Shown: positions 20,801 to 32,525 of the stretch, in pieces | Layout: every line of letters starts with the position of its first letter | Numbering within the stretch: the stretch's first letter is position 1 | NCBI GenBank assembly: GCA_025667525.1 | Contig: CM046875.1 | Coordinates: 207,076,271-207,140,270 of the forward strand | Direction: 5' to 3' | DNA: 64,000 nucleotides | Source: Glebionis coronaria | Taxonomy: Eukaryota > Streptophyta > Magnoliopsida > Asterales > Asteraceae | Program-made: the position numbers and the translations under genes | Notes under the pieces: generated by a model | Databases searched by the model: none | Told to the model about the DNA's origin: nothing | Seen by the model: the letters and a program-made list of their open reading frames with translations, nothing else

Positions 20801-21341
20801 CCATTATCATAGGAAGGTGGTTTGCCAGAGCGGTTGCTTTCTTTCCCATAAATGTTATGATCATTTTGCGCACCATGCTTTGTGTTCCCTGATCTGCAGC
20901 TGTCAGTTGCATTCCTCGATATTGTCCCGTTACTTACAGTTGAAACTGGACTCGTATCCACTACATGAATATTTGCAACCGTGCACGCTTGCATGTTCCG
21001 TCTTTTGACCATGTCTTTTGCATGAAGTAAGCGTTCATCCAGAAGCCTCTCAATTGATTCCATGTTTCCAAATATCAAGTCTCTAAAGGATTTTGCTTCC
21101 ATTGTAGTGTAGTCTTTGAAGTGCTCTTGTGCATCTCGAACTTCTGAATCAAAATTGGGATTCCTGAATAGCTTTGAAGCAAAGAATGGTTGAAACGGTG
21201 TTCTGAGTGTTTTGAGGGCTTTCTTGGAATTTGTCTCATGAAGATTTTTGTTGAGTGATTCATTCTCAAGATATTCTAATTGGTCTCTTAACTCATAAGT
21301 GAACGTGCGATGGTCATTTCCGAAGAAGCAATGAAAAGCAT
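17811..21341 (-). pseudogene. E6 Gag, coiled-coil Sirevirus-like, decayed
   Basis: Most of one frame from the E2 junction down to 18658, then shifted pieces to 17811. N-terminus AFHCFFGNDHRTFTYE (continuing from 43607-43609), then long helical Lys/Glu/Gln-rich segments predicting coiled coils (about 20500-19975 and 19600-19250), as in Sirevirus Gags. Then RQPNAYKDPKPSILGKP, shared with E5. A zinc-finger-like CPTCKNGIHNGNHDH ends at a TGA (18338-18340) where the last Cys is expected. The tail WKPTGRIFTKVGLKWIPIEK is near 18095-18135. In-frame stops at 19975, 19246 and about 19012, plus at least two frameshifts. Gag would form particles; this copy cannot. Confidence 0.75.
21337..21341. repeat. 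Target-site duplication AGCAT, left copy (E2)
   Basis: Partner of 43601-43605, in E6 gag; one copy restores a continuous E6 frame. Confidence 0.95.
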
Positions 21342-21775
21342 TGATAGAAAGATTTTACTAGTTAAAAAAGTTCACGAATCTTATCGAATTGACTTCCGGT
21401 TTAAAGGGTGACTCAGTCGTTTTTGGTAAAGAAAAAGGTAAATTTGATTATCTAGATCTAATTGAAAGGTAAATGCGGAACGTAATTAAAAGAAGCTAAA
21501 ACTAATTAACTAATGATAACGAGACAATTTAAAATACTAGAACGTGAATTAAAACTAAGCAATTAATAATTAATGAAAAGTAAAAAAAAAACGAAAATCA
21601 CTATCGACTAAAAAGGTAAATGCGTGAAATATTAAAATTAAGCTAAAAACAAATTCTAGAAAAACTGTCACTTTTTCGGAAAAATATAAAAAACTACTTG
21701 GTAAAAATAGAGATTTCGAGAAACTTGCTATTTTTGGAAAATTGAAAAAAAAATTACAAATCTAAGAAAAACTAC

Positions 21776-22170
21776 TCGTTCGGAATAAATCTATTGGTTT
21801 GGAAAAGTCCTTCACTCGGGAAAATTAACTCAGTCGGAATACTAGCTCGTTCGGAAAAAAGGGCTTCACTCGGGAAAATACCTTCGTTCGGGAAAATCAC
21901 CTTCACTCGGGAAAATACCTTCGTTCGGGAAAATCACCTTCACTCGGGAAAAAGAGTCCTTCGTTCGGAACGTTTACCTTTGTTCGGAATAATTAGCTTC
22001 GTTCGAAATAATTCCTTCACTCGGGAAAAATCACTTCGTTCGGGAAATCTACCCCTCGTTCGGAATAATAGCTTGGTTCGGTAAAATAAAAATAAAAACA
22101 CTGGTTCGGTAAAAAATGCTCATTCGGAATAAAATGTTGGTTCGGGAAAGATGAACTGGTTCGGAATAAA
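21776..22170. repeat. TTCGGGAAAA motif array in E2 LTR
   Basis: About 21 degenerate direct copies (TTCGTTCGGGAAAAT, CACTCGGGAAAA, GGTTCGGAATAA) spaced ~19 bp, same copy number and location relative to TATA as in E1 but a different consensus. Second copy in the other LTR at about 42330-42730. Confidence 0.85.
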
Positions 22171-22596
22171 AAGAACAATGGCGAAAACTGGGGAAAAACA
22201 AGGTACGAATTTAACTAAAAATAACCATAATCAATCTAAAAATTAAACTAAACTAACCACTAATGATCAACTATCAATAATAAATCAAACCAAATCAATA
22301 AAACTAACACTAATAACCAAATCCATCAAAACCGAATTAATCAAATCTATTAAAAACTCAAAAACACAACCATAAACATAAGCAAAGATTAAACCATAGA
22401 AAACAAGAAAGGAAGAAGGAGATGAATTAAAAGCTTGATTAAAAGTATAAGATTCAAACATTAAAACATAAAGATTAAAGGTTCTACAATTTAATCTAGA
22501 GAGAGAGAAAAATAAAAACTAGAGAGAGAAAATAAACTACACCTATATAAAACTACTCCTAAATTAACTAACTCCCCAAAATGGGTGTGAAGTCCT

Positions 22597-22605
22597 CTAT
22601 TTATA
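22597..22605 (-). promoter_or_regulatory. E2 LTR TATA box
   Basis: TATAAATAG (minus); in the 5' LTR at 43158-43166. Unlike most other LTRs here, I see no perfect inverted repeat next to it. Confidence 0.6.
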
Positions 22606-24009
22606 GGGGAGTGGTGAGGTTGGTAGGTGGTGACTTGTCTTCTTTCTTTTCTTCCGTCTCGTCTTTAAATTAAATTAAAGTCTCGACTTTGGCTCGGGAT
22701 TTGTCGATAAAATCTTGAACTTGTCTTAATATTTCTTCATTTATTAGACTTGGGTTCTTCGACTTGTAAATCTTCCATCTTTGGTCCTTTTCTTCAATAA
22801 ATCTTCAAAATAGGCCCATTGACTTCTAATCTTTTGCACTCTTGATCTTTTGACTTCGTCTTTTGTCTTTTTCTTCGATAAAAGCCCGTCAAAGCCCGTG
22901 TTTTCCTCCTTTTTCATCTTTTAGTCCTAAAACACAATAAAAACACAAACCACGCATAATTTCGACATTTACGACATTAAATACACGTTTTGGCTTGGTT
23001 ATTATTATAATTAAGTGGTCAAAGGATGGGTGTTTTCACACCTATCAAATCCCCTACACTTGATCATTGCAATGTCCTCATGCAATTCTGACATTTGCGA
23101 CATAAAATACACGTGTTTTCACACCTATCAATCCACATTGTCCTTTATTAAAGAGACAAAATATTTAAAAGAAGAAAACAATTAAAAAGATCAAAAACTT
23201 ACCTTAGGGTTTTGGAATGTCATGAATGATTATCACCCTCAAGTTTCACGTTCCTCAAACCAAGCTTAAAAACGAGATCATTGTTATTATAAGTTAGCAA
23301 ACTAACACAAACTCATGTGGCCCAATTATTCACTTAGACTCCCTTATTCCTAGGTGTATCTCTTATATTTTATTGTTGTCTTGAATGATCACGAGGATGC
23401 ATTGTTGACTTATTTCGATAGTTATTTAGGCTGAAAATAAAGTGGGACGATTTAATCAATAGTTAGCTAAAGGACAAAATCTTTTAAAACTGCTTCTCGG
23501 GACCTCATAAAGTTCATATCTTGGCATAACTCGTTTCACGATTTGAGACCTATCTCGGACCGATATTTGGAAGCGACTTCATACTTCAAATCTTGAGAGA
23601 CGTTCATGAAATAATGGTCTTCTCTTCATAATAGGAATTTCTTCACTTGAAGTTTTGAGAGATTCTTCATACTTGGACCACGACTTCTTCATTTTTCTCC
23701 AATCTTTATTTGGGATTTTGATATACAACGATCCGCCTCCTTTTAGGACTTGGATCTATTGATCCTCATACCTTGTTAGGGCCTTTTTGGATAGACTTCT
23801 CCATGATCTTGAGGGGAGTATTTGCTTTTCGTCGTGTGTCTCGATCCTTCATATTGATTTTTGATAAATGATTCTTCACATCACTTTTGGATCTTTAGCA
23901 AAAAAATGTAGCCCTCATGTCTTGTTAGGACCTTTTCGGACTCGCCAATCTTTGCATCCCGCTTCAATAAGTTATGCCTTGGCTATGAACTCTTATCAAT
24001 ACCGAGCAA

Positions 24010-24260
24010 CTTTTAAACGATCTTAACCACTCAAGGGTGGCCTGGTGGAAAAAAGATTTGTGGCTATCACTCCAAAGTGTGTGAGGTCTCAAGTTCAATT
24101 CCCACTAGGTGCAAATAACCTTGATGTGGCCACGCCAACCTCCTTAAAAGGGAGGGCTTTACCTGGTTTGAGTCTGTGTGGCGGTGGGCTCAAACCCCGT
24201 GGATTAGTCGGCCAATTAGTCGGAAATCACGGTTACCAAAAAAATCTTTTAAACGATCTT
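24010..24260. repeat. 15-bp target-site duplication flanking the SINE
   Basis: CTTTTAAACGATCTT at 24010-24024 and 24246-24260. E1 has the matching unoccupied site (TTTTAAACGATCTGGGGC near 8974-8991). Confidence 0.9.
24025..24245 (+). mobile_element. SINE, tRNA-related, full length
   Basis: About 221 bp. Box A-like TGGCCTGGTGG at 24038-24048 and box B-like AGTTCAATTCC at 24092-24102, spaced as in RNA polymerase III promoters of tRNA-derived SINEs. Ends in a short A-rich tail ACCAAAAAAAT. It carries a 15-bp duplication, too long for an LTR element and typical of LINE-driven insertion. It would be mobilised by a LINE reverse transcriptase. Family not assigned. Inserted after E2, since only E2 carries it. 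Confidence 0.85.
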
Positions 24261-25332
24261 GTGCTAGAAGTTAAGTAACTTTTCAAATCGTACAACCTTA
24301 TTTATTGCAATTAAATTTATAAGCAAGCGATGGGAGAAAAACCTCATAATTAACTCACATAAATTCATGAAATAATATCAAACTTATAATTGACTCTATC
24401 ATCTCTCATTCTCCATAATTTAAAATCTCAAGGAATGAGACTCGTGGATGCTTAGCATATTAAATCAAAATTTTGGGTTTTCAAGTCATGTATAGGATCT
24501 TGCAACTTCTTAGACTTTTTCAAGTTTAGAATTCGCATTTTAAAGTTCCATTGATAAACGAATTTCTAGGATCAATTATAGGAACTTGCGAAAAGTTCTT
24601 GTTCTTAACCCGTAAGAGTTAAGACTTTCGTGTTTTAAAGTTCCCTATATAAAAGCCTAGCAAAACTTGACTTAAACATGTTAAGGATACTAGCTAGAGT
24701 AGACTTAGATAAGTAAACTTGGGTTGAGTCAAAAGATTCATGACTTTTTGAAAATTAAAACCACTTTATTAAAATTTATTCTAGCAACGAAATAAAATAA
24801 CTATAACAAAGGTAAATACTACTAGGCCAAAATAGATAAAATTTTTTGAAAAATGTCGAAAAATCAATTTTTCGGTTAAAATGATGACAAATACAAGGAA
24901 AAGCTCACTTAACTTCGATATAAGTCCCCCCTACACTTGATATAAACATTTTCCTTAATGTTTAAGCATGTGGGAGTAAACTCCCTTACACTTAGGACAT
25001 TGTGCACGTTGTTTAAATCTTGCTAAGGAAGAGACAACTAAAGTGATCCCTATTTTAATATTGAATAATATAAAATAGAGAATAAAAAGAGTTTAGGATA
25101 AAACCGGGAAGACGGGTACACCGAATCACGGGTTGTCAAAAGTCATCAAGAATGTATCTTTGAAAGCTCGAATCCCAGCACATGATAAGAAAGAAAACAA
25201 CAAACACATACTAGGGTCTCCCCCTACAATTATTATAAAAACAAGAAAAAAGGATAGATACTGCGGGTTGCCTCCCGAGAAGCGATTGTTTTTGTTCACC
25301 GAGTCGTGAGCCTGACTCGACCTTGATTAGCA

Positions 25333-28196
25333 TTAGACGAAGCTTGAAACATATCCACCGGGATTAAATACATGGTTTTCATCCATCAAGTAGCACAAGC
25401 TTAAGGCGAACAAGGCAAGCCAAAGAAGAGTAGGCAAGGTTCCCTTAAGCAAAGATGGAGCACGGTGGTAGTAAGGGTGAAGAGGTGCAAGCATAGCTCC
25501 ATAAGTTCCAAAAATCTGTCCTTTTATTTCATCAGATGGATACTGAGATGGCTTAAAAAGTGCAATACCGGGATCTATCACCTTTTCCTTTAGGGGAAAA
25601 TAACAATCAGGCCCAGTATTCCTTGAAGAGGACCCGCTCATAAATCGCACTATCTCATCCTCAGAAGGGGGATAGAGAGGTGTCAATACATAAGAACTGC
25701 GGATATCGGTGCCGGCCGACTTCTTCTCCTTTGAAACAGGTTTCTTCATATCCAAAGGAGGATAAAGACCATAATCATCAAAGTCCAAAGGAGGAGCATC
25801 ACTCTCATTTGGGAAGTAAGTGTTGAGAAAAGAAGAAAAGTCTTCCTTAAATGATTAGTCATCCAAAGTAGGATCAAGCATTGTTGGTGGAGGATCTTCA
25901 TCAAAAGTAGGTGGAAGGTTATCATGAGAAGAATCACTCGAAAGAGTATCAGCCTCATCAAAATCATCATAAGTAGGCTTGTCTGGATACTCAGAATTAA
26001 AATCATCAGAATCATCCCCATCGGAACTAGAATCATCATAGATCGGTGGAGAATCATAGATTGGTGGGGGATCCAATGTGGAGAAAGAATCATCAACATC
26101 ATCCACATCGTCTTAGAAAAGTGGATTATAATGGGAAGAATCTAAAAGAGGATTATCATATACAATAAAGTCATCAAGCTTAAAACTTTCCAAAGTAGAA
26201 GTAAGCTCTTCTTGAAGCATATTAATCATTTTCGCGGATTCTTTTCCATTTGTCTTACTTGTAATCTTCCCCATCTTAAAAACTTGAGCATCATTCCCGA
26301 CTCTTAAGATTAGCTCACCTTCAGCAACATCGACTAATGCTTTTTCGGTTCTCAAGAATGTCCGACCAAGTATTAACGGAATACGAGGGTCCATTTCATA
26401 ATCAACAACAACAAAATCGACCGGAAAAGTGAAGGTGCCAACTTTAATAAACACATCTTCGGCAAAACCAACGGGGTAAGAGAGAGTGCGATTTCCTAGC
26501 TCAAGAGTCATCTTTGTCGGTGTAAGGTCGGGTATTGATAGCTTTTTCCACACACTTAATGGCATCAAATTAATACTGGCCCCAAGATCAGCTAAGGCAG
26601 TAAATTCTTCGGTTTTGTTGAAAATGCAAGGCAACACAAAACGACCGGGATCTCCAAGTTTTTCCGGAAGTTCTTTAAGAATGACTGCAGAACAGTTTTC
26701 ATTTAAGCGTGTGTTGACAAACTCAGCCATCTTTTCGTTCTTGTTAAGCAACTCCTTGAACGTTTTCACAAATTTTTGCATTTGGACAAGTGCTTCAACA
26801 AGGCTAATGTTAAAGTTCATTTGGGAGATCATCTTCAAAAAGCAAGTAACTTGAGAATCCTTCTTAGTGAGCACTTTGCACTTGTCTAACCGTGAGGGAT
26901 AAGGAATATTAGGTTTAGGAGGTGTAGGTGTAGAAGGTGAAGGTTGAGAAGTAGAAGGATTAGAGGTGGAAGGTGGGGATGGTGAAGTGTTTTTCTTAGG
27001 TACTTCTTCCATAATAGGTGGAGGCGGTAATGGGGAACTAGTACTAGGCGTGGTAGTAGGAGGGTTAAATGGGGGTGGAGGAGGTGTAGATGGAGTAACC
27101 GGGGGAGGGGTAGAAGGTCCTATGAAAGTAGCTCCATTGCGTGTAGTAATAGCACTCACATTAGCTCTCGGGTTTGTTTCGGTGGTGGAAGGAAGAGCAC
27201 CTTGGGGATGAAGGGTTTGTAGTAGTTGAACGAATTTCCTATCCGTGGACTCTTGTATTTGTCGAGTTGATTCTTGCATTGCTTGCATTATTTTCTCATG
27301 TTCACTCAATTTTTGCAAGGCCAAGTCCATTGTTGGATGGGATAAATTGAACCCTTGTTGTTGAAAACCTTGCTTTGGGTATTGGTTATAAGGTGGAAAA
27401 CCTTGATGATTGAAACCTTGGTGTTGAAAACCTTGGTTTTGCATGTGATAGTTTCCCTGGCTTGCATTAGAGCCCCTCACATTGGCATTACCTTGAAAAT
27501 TAGCTCTTGGCGGCCCTTGATTGTTTTGGGTGGGTGGGTGTGGTCTTTGTTGAAAGCCGGGTGGAGCCAAATAATTCGTAGAATTATAGTACAAATGATT
27601 AACATCGACATTCGGCTTGAAATGAACCCTCTCCGTGTTGTTGTAAGCATACACTTCCGCGTGAGATTGTTCATAAGCTTTATCACAATTAGCATAAGAG
27701 TGTGGCCCACCACAAGTTTCACAAGTTATATTAAGAGCATTTGCATGTTGAGTGGGAGGGTTATCTCGTAGAACAAGATGTTTTATTATAGAAGTAAGCT
27801 CCTTGATTTGAGTAGTGACTTCACTCTCACTAGCACTAGCCATTGTAGCCCTAACACTCTTGGTTTGGACTTTTGCTTTGTTCTCAACGATAGCCCAAGC
27901 TTCATTCATAGTTTTAACCAAAATATTACCCCCCGAGGCACTATTTAGTGAATCTTGGTCATTCAAACTTAATCCATTATAAAAAGTATTAATTTGATGT
28001 ACCTTTGTAAGACCGTGTTGTGGACACTTTCTTAAAAGTTCCTTAAAACGATCCCAAGATTCACTAAATGACTCACAGTACTTTTGTTCAAAGTTGATAA
28101 TGTCATTCCGCAAAGCGGTAGTACGTAAGGGTTGGAAAAAGTAATTGATAAACTTGGTCTCAAGGTCCGTCCATGTTGTAATACTTTGGGGTGGTT
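25333..28196 (-). pseudogene. E2 Gag-protease polyprotein, main part
   Basis: Joins 41255-41627 across E3 in one frame, about 1,078 codons in all. Gag: FYNGLSLNDQDSLNSASGG; zinc knuckle CETCGGPHSYANC; Gln/Phe/His-rich linker with repeated GFQQQGF-type motifs; Pro-rich stretch; protease FTALADLGASINLMPLSVW and IPLILGRTFLRTE. The acidic segment and C-terminal domain follow (VIDPGIALFKPSQYP, hydrophobic LLWLALFALSLCYLM, VFNPGG). Two in-frame TAA stops, 26113-26115 and 25855-25857, both after the protease, would remove the C-terminal domain. Close homologue of the E1 protein. The E3 insertion destroys the gag start. Confidence 0.9.
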
Positions 28197-28201
28197 CTTT
28201 A
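28197..28201. repeat. Target-site duplication CTTTA, left copy (E3)
   Basis: Partner of 41255-41259. In E2 gag, in the WLDKEPP region. Confidence 0.95.
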
Positions 28202-29301
28202 TGATGAGACTGCTTTTATACATAGTCTCATCGTCCAAATCGGGCTTAAAATGCACAAAATATCATTAAAACTGCCAAATATATGCTCGTGTTTGTTACT
28301 TGTGTATTTTAGGTACGGATATTGAGAAAAAGACAAAAAGATCACAAGAATCAATCAAAAACGAACACGGGAAACGAAGCCGCACAATGAACCGGACCCG
28401 AATCTTGAATTTCCAAAAATGACCTTGAAGAATTGAAGATTGTCAACTTTAGTGCCTCATTTTTGAAGACTTGGCAAGATTAGACCTTGAAGAAATCATC
28501 ATTGGCAAAAGAAGACCTTCATGTTTGAAGATTACACAAGTTTTACCCTTGAAGAATCCAAAAATATGCATTTATGGTCCTTGTTTTAAGTTTGGAAACA
28601 TAATGTGCCAAAAATGACAATCTGCCAAACTTATTTATAAAGGAAAAGTGGTTTGGAGTTGATTATTGCAAAGTGAAAAGAACAAAAACCTTTGGGGGCC
28701 ATTACTGCCCAGGCAACCTAAGATATACCCACCACTCACAAGCCTCCACGTCACCAACCTTAAACAAACCACCAATCAGACACTCCCCTCCTTCCATGTC
28801 ACGTATCCACCCACTCTTTTTTTTATTTAACTTAAACCGGTTTAAGTTTTGGTGGCAAACACGTATTTTAAAAACCTTAATCCCCATTTCAGATTAAACT
28901 CCCTCTAAACACCCACATAAACCCTAAAATTTCCAGGCCTAATCAACTTAAAAACAAGGGGGTTTTAGCTAAGCCTTTCCAGATCCTTGATTACCCCCTT
29001 TGTCACCAAAACCCACTTACAAACCATGTCCCCACACAACCCATGTGACCATCCCATGGTCCCCTGCACCCGTCCCTTTCTACAAAACCCTAGGAGGGGA
29101 CATGATAAAAGACTAGATGGCACTCCTTGGTCCCCAAGTTCAAAAAGGACGTTCCTGATCAAACAACAGCTGGCAAACATCACATGATGAGTTATTGACC
29201 AAGATTCCCCAAGAAGACCAAGGGCAGATTGGGAATTCCAGTATCTAGGGTTTCTCCTTTGTATTATTTTAATCAGTATTCTAGAATTATCTTAGGACTT
29301 C

Positions 29302-29330
29302 TATAAATAGAGGTCGCATGTGACCTCTAT
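29302..29330 (+). promoter_or_regulatory. E3 LTR TATA box overlapping a 9-bp hairpin
   Basis: TATAAATAG 29302-29310; stem ATAGAGGTC 29307-29315 / GACCTCTAT 29322-29330 starts inside the TATA box. Same in the 3' LTR from 38786. Start of transcription expected near 29330-29340. Confidence 0.7.
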
Positions 29331-29717
29331 CATTGTTCCAGTTTTTAGCTTTCATCACTTGTAATCCTTTTTTATTTAATATAAAAGTTTGGTATTTGAG
29401 TTCAAAGTAATTCCTTTTTATGATTTTTTAAAATTTGGTGTGTGACTGAAAGCTTGCTGAGTTCCATTTTTCATTGTGTAAACACTTGGTGTTTCAAGTT
29501 TCAAAAAAAAGTTTTTGAAAAGATTTTGTTAATCTCAGAAAGCCAAGCATATTAAGAAGTGAAAGTGGATTAGTATTCTTGTTTTTCTGAAATTACTCTT
29601 GTTTTAAAACGTGTTCTAAGTTCTAGGTGTTAGTTTGTAGGTTTCAAAAAGATTTTGAAGAAAAATCAGTCCTTTTTATTTTTCCTTGTTGTTGACCATT
29701 ACTGTTGTATAAGCTCT

Positions 29718-30702
29718 CCATAAGCTGCTGACAACAGCTTATGGCTAAGCTTATATAGCTTGTAGCTTGTTTCTTTGTTGGTTGTGTTTGTGTAGGATCA
29801 AACAAGAACAAAGAATACCATTATCATCATCTTTTTGCAGCCAAAAGCCCCAAGAGATTCAGCACAAGCCCGAGCTTGTAGGAGGTGACTTTTCAGTCAC
29901 CGTGGGACCTGGATGTGGGTCCCACGAGGTAGCTTACTTAATCCTTGTTTTTAGTTTTCAAATTTTATGATTTATGAGATTTTATGAAAATTCATGAATT
30001 TGATTGAAATTGTTTAAGTGTTTAGTTTATTGTTTGCTTATGCATGTTAGATGTTTATATGCATGATAGATTAGGCTTAGATCAGTTTGCTTGAGTTTTG
30101 TTAAGATTTTCTTTGAAAAATTGATTTTCAGTTTTTAAAAGGGGTGTTTGGATCAGGGTTTGAGTAGGGTTTAATAACATGGATCTAGCTTAAATACCTG
30201 TTCAACATACTCATTGGGTTGTTATTAGGTTGTATGCTAGTTTTGGTTCCTGTTTAGTGAAGTTTGAAGCACTTTGAATGTCAAAATTTTGAGAAAATAG
30301 CAAAAAATCTGTCACTGCCTTTTTGTGCATGTTCTTGTGTGAATTTTGCCATCAATCTTTATAAGCTGCTAGATATTAGGGCATTTAAGGGTTAAGAATT
30401 GCTTACATGTCATTTGGTTGGCTTATGTTCATGATTTGAGCCATTGAATTTCACTTTTGTGCCTAGAAAACAAGGGTCTACTTTCATCAGAAACATTCCC
30501 AGTTTATCAGAAACTTTGAGTGTGCTTTTGTGGTTGATTTTGTTAAGTGACCTTTGTGTTTTTGTGTTTACATAGACTCCTTATACTCAACTGAGTATAA
30601 GGGTGCCTTATTGCCCAATATAAGCTCACAATAAGCTCTCCTGAGCTTATTTGGTTAACTGACCAACAAAATACACTAGCAGTGGGAACTCCTTTCCCAC
30701 TG
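29718..30702 (+). other. Series of perfect stem-loops in E3 R/U5
   Basis: CCATAAGCTG/CAGCTTATGG (29718-29744); GGTGACT/AGTCACC (29884-29901); GTGGGACC/GGTCCCAC (29902-29925); CTTATACTCA/TGAGTATAAG (30580-30601); AATAAGCTC/GAGCTTATT (30630-30651); CAGTGGGAA/TTCCCACTG (30680-30702). Nearly all are kept in the 3' LTR. The segment 29796-29928 is also exon-like: preceded by TTTGTGTAG and followed by GAG|GTAGCT. Confidence 0.65.
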
Positions 30703-31776
30703 GTAGCACAATTGTTTCCCCTGCTTCACTAGCAGACAAAGGTTTTGAGGTGTCACTATCTGATTTCAAGAATTTTTGTCTTTTGTGGGTTAATTTGTGA
30801 ATTAAGACTTGACACCAATTCCATTATTTTTCTTATTTTGTTTAGGATTTTTCTGTTTAATTATTTTTTATTTTACTGTTCACTTGCTATTTTTTAGGTT
30901 TTATAGCATTTTTAATTAACTTTTTAATTACTGTATTTGGCATTTAGTGCCAAAAATACTTCTTTTTCAGTTTAAACATTTTTCTTTTATTTAGAAAAAC
31001 ATTTTAAGATTTTTAGTATAGAAAGTTTTTACTGTTCACTTTTTATTTAATTTTTAGAATTAATTTAAGTTAATTAGGGTTTTAAATTAAACTATTTTTG
31101 TCTTTTATTGAAAAATTTTATATTTTTCAAACTTTTTAAATTTACTACTGTTCATTAGAGTAAATTAGGATTTTTAAAATTTGTAACTTATTTTTAGCAT
31201 TATTTTATTATTTTTTATAATTATTTTAGCTTTAAAATAGTTTTTAGTGATTTAAAAATAGAAAAATAGTTTTCAAAAATTAGGAAAAATACTTTTTAGT
31301 CTTTAGATAATATAAGTAAGTTATATGTTCAATAAAATAATATTTTGGACATTTTGATTAATTATATTTAATTTTAGGGCTTTAATTAGCATTTAAAATT
31401 GAATATTTAATTAATAAAAGGTTTTAAAATATTTTTATTGGATTTTTATTCTTATTTATATTATTTTAGACTACTTTTAGCTTTTAATTAATTATTAGGT
31501 TTAAAATTTTTAATTTTGTAGTTTTTTACGGTTTTACGTGAACGCTTTTTCGTCTTAGCTCGATCCGTCTTCGTAACCGTCATTTCTTTCTTATTTCTCT
31601 TTTCTTTTCTTCTCAATAAAATCACAATCAAAATCAATTCATCACACAATACACGTGCCTCCTTGCGAACGAACTCACTCTTATTTGGGTCATAACTTGT
31701 GGTTTTCCTAAACTACTCGTTAATACTTACCCTAATTGCCTTGTTTTCCTAAACAAGTGTGATTTTACAACTATCA

Positions 31777-32525
31777 TTTTGGCGCCGCTGCCGGGGAGGC
31801 GTGTTGTGTTTTGATTGAACAATTGTTGTTTTTTATACTAGCCATAATTAGTAATTGTATTAGTAGCACTCTACTAATATGTATTATCGGTTTTCGGTTT
31901 TTGTGTGAATACTATTACTATATTGTATACGTAGAACAATAAATTCACAAGTACTCCAAATACGTGAGAAATCACAGCCTTGACATGGGAGGTCATTACC
32001 CAATCATTGTATTCGAATCTCAAACCAAAGAAAAAAGGCAAAAATAGATAAATACTTTCGTGAAGCTCGATTTCGAAAAATACAAACTATAAGGTGGGTA
32101 TAAGGCGGTTGTATTTCACGACCTAAAGGAAAAAGGCTCTTAAGTGCTTCGCGCCGCCTCGTTTCCTCCGCTTGCTTGTGCGTATTTTGAGATTGAGAGC
32201 TAATCGAGGGTTTTGCCGCCCAAAGTATTATTACATATCATATATATTTTCTTGGTTTCTATTGATTAAACCCTCTTGAACGATTTGGTGTTCCACCATC
32301 GTTCTAAAGTCATCGAAGGCGTTCACTTCACGTGATCGTTTTAATTCCTTGAGGCTTCTTTAATCGAAAGATTTGATTAAGGAGGAGATTTGTAGATTTT
32401 TGTCTACTTAATACATTCACCAATTTCCAAAAAAGTTAATACCATCAAAAACCACAAAAAAATTGAAAAATACAAAAAACAAAAAAGAATCTTCTTTGCT
32501 CGTCTCCTCGTTGTACGTGACGTTT
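31777..32525 (+). other. E3 primer-binding site and leader
   Basis: TGGCGCCGCTGCCGGGGA at 31780-31797, one mismatch from the complement of plant tRNA-Asp as I know it. About 730 bp of non-coding leader follow. Confidence 0.85.

Larger units (their letters stand above)
21342..23047 (-). repeat. E2 3' LTR
   Basis: 1,706 bp. U3 about 440 bp from 23047, TATA 22597-22605, then transcribed part with the TCGGGAA array. Matched by 41902-43600. Confidence 0.95.
23048..25332 (-). other. E2 3' non-coding region
   Basis: Homologous along its length to E1 8024-10045, interrupted by the SINE. Polypurine tract GTGTAGGGGATT (minus) abuts the LTR; PPT-like copies at 24925-24937 and near 24983. Conserved block 23262-23400, including the hairpin around GTTAGCAAACTAAC. 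No gene. Confidence 0.7.
28202..31776 (+). repeat. E3 5' LTR
   Basis: 3,575 bp. U3 about 1.1 kb, TATA at 29302-29310, then ~2.4 kb of R/U5, very T-rich after 30000 apart from a GC-rich hairpin island. No gene; short frames are not conserved. Confidence 0.95.

Noticed and set aside
24045..24278. 77-codon frame in the E2 3' region
   Set aside because: It lies within the SINE and runs past its end; SINEs are non-coding.
29767..29970. Small frame in E3 LTR (also 39248-39445)
   Set aside because: No ATG-context or homologue known to me; the segment is better explained as a hairpin-rich leader, and its C-terminus differs between the LTR copies by an indel.
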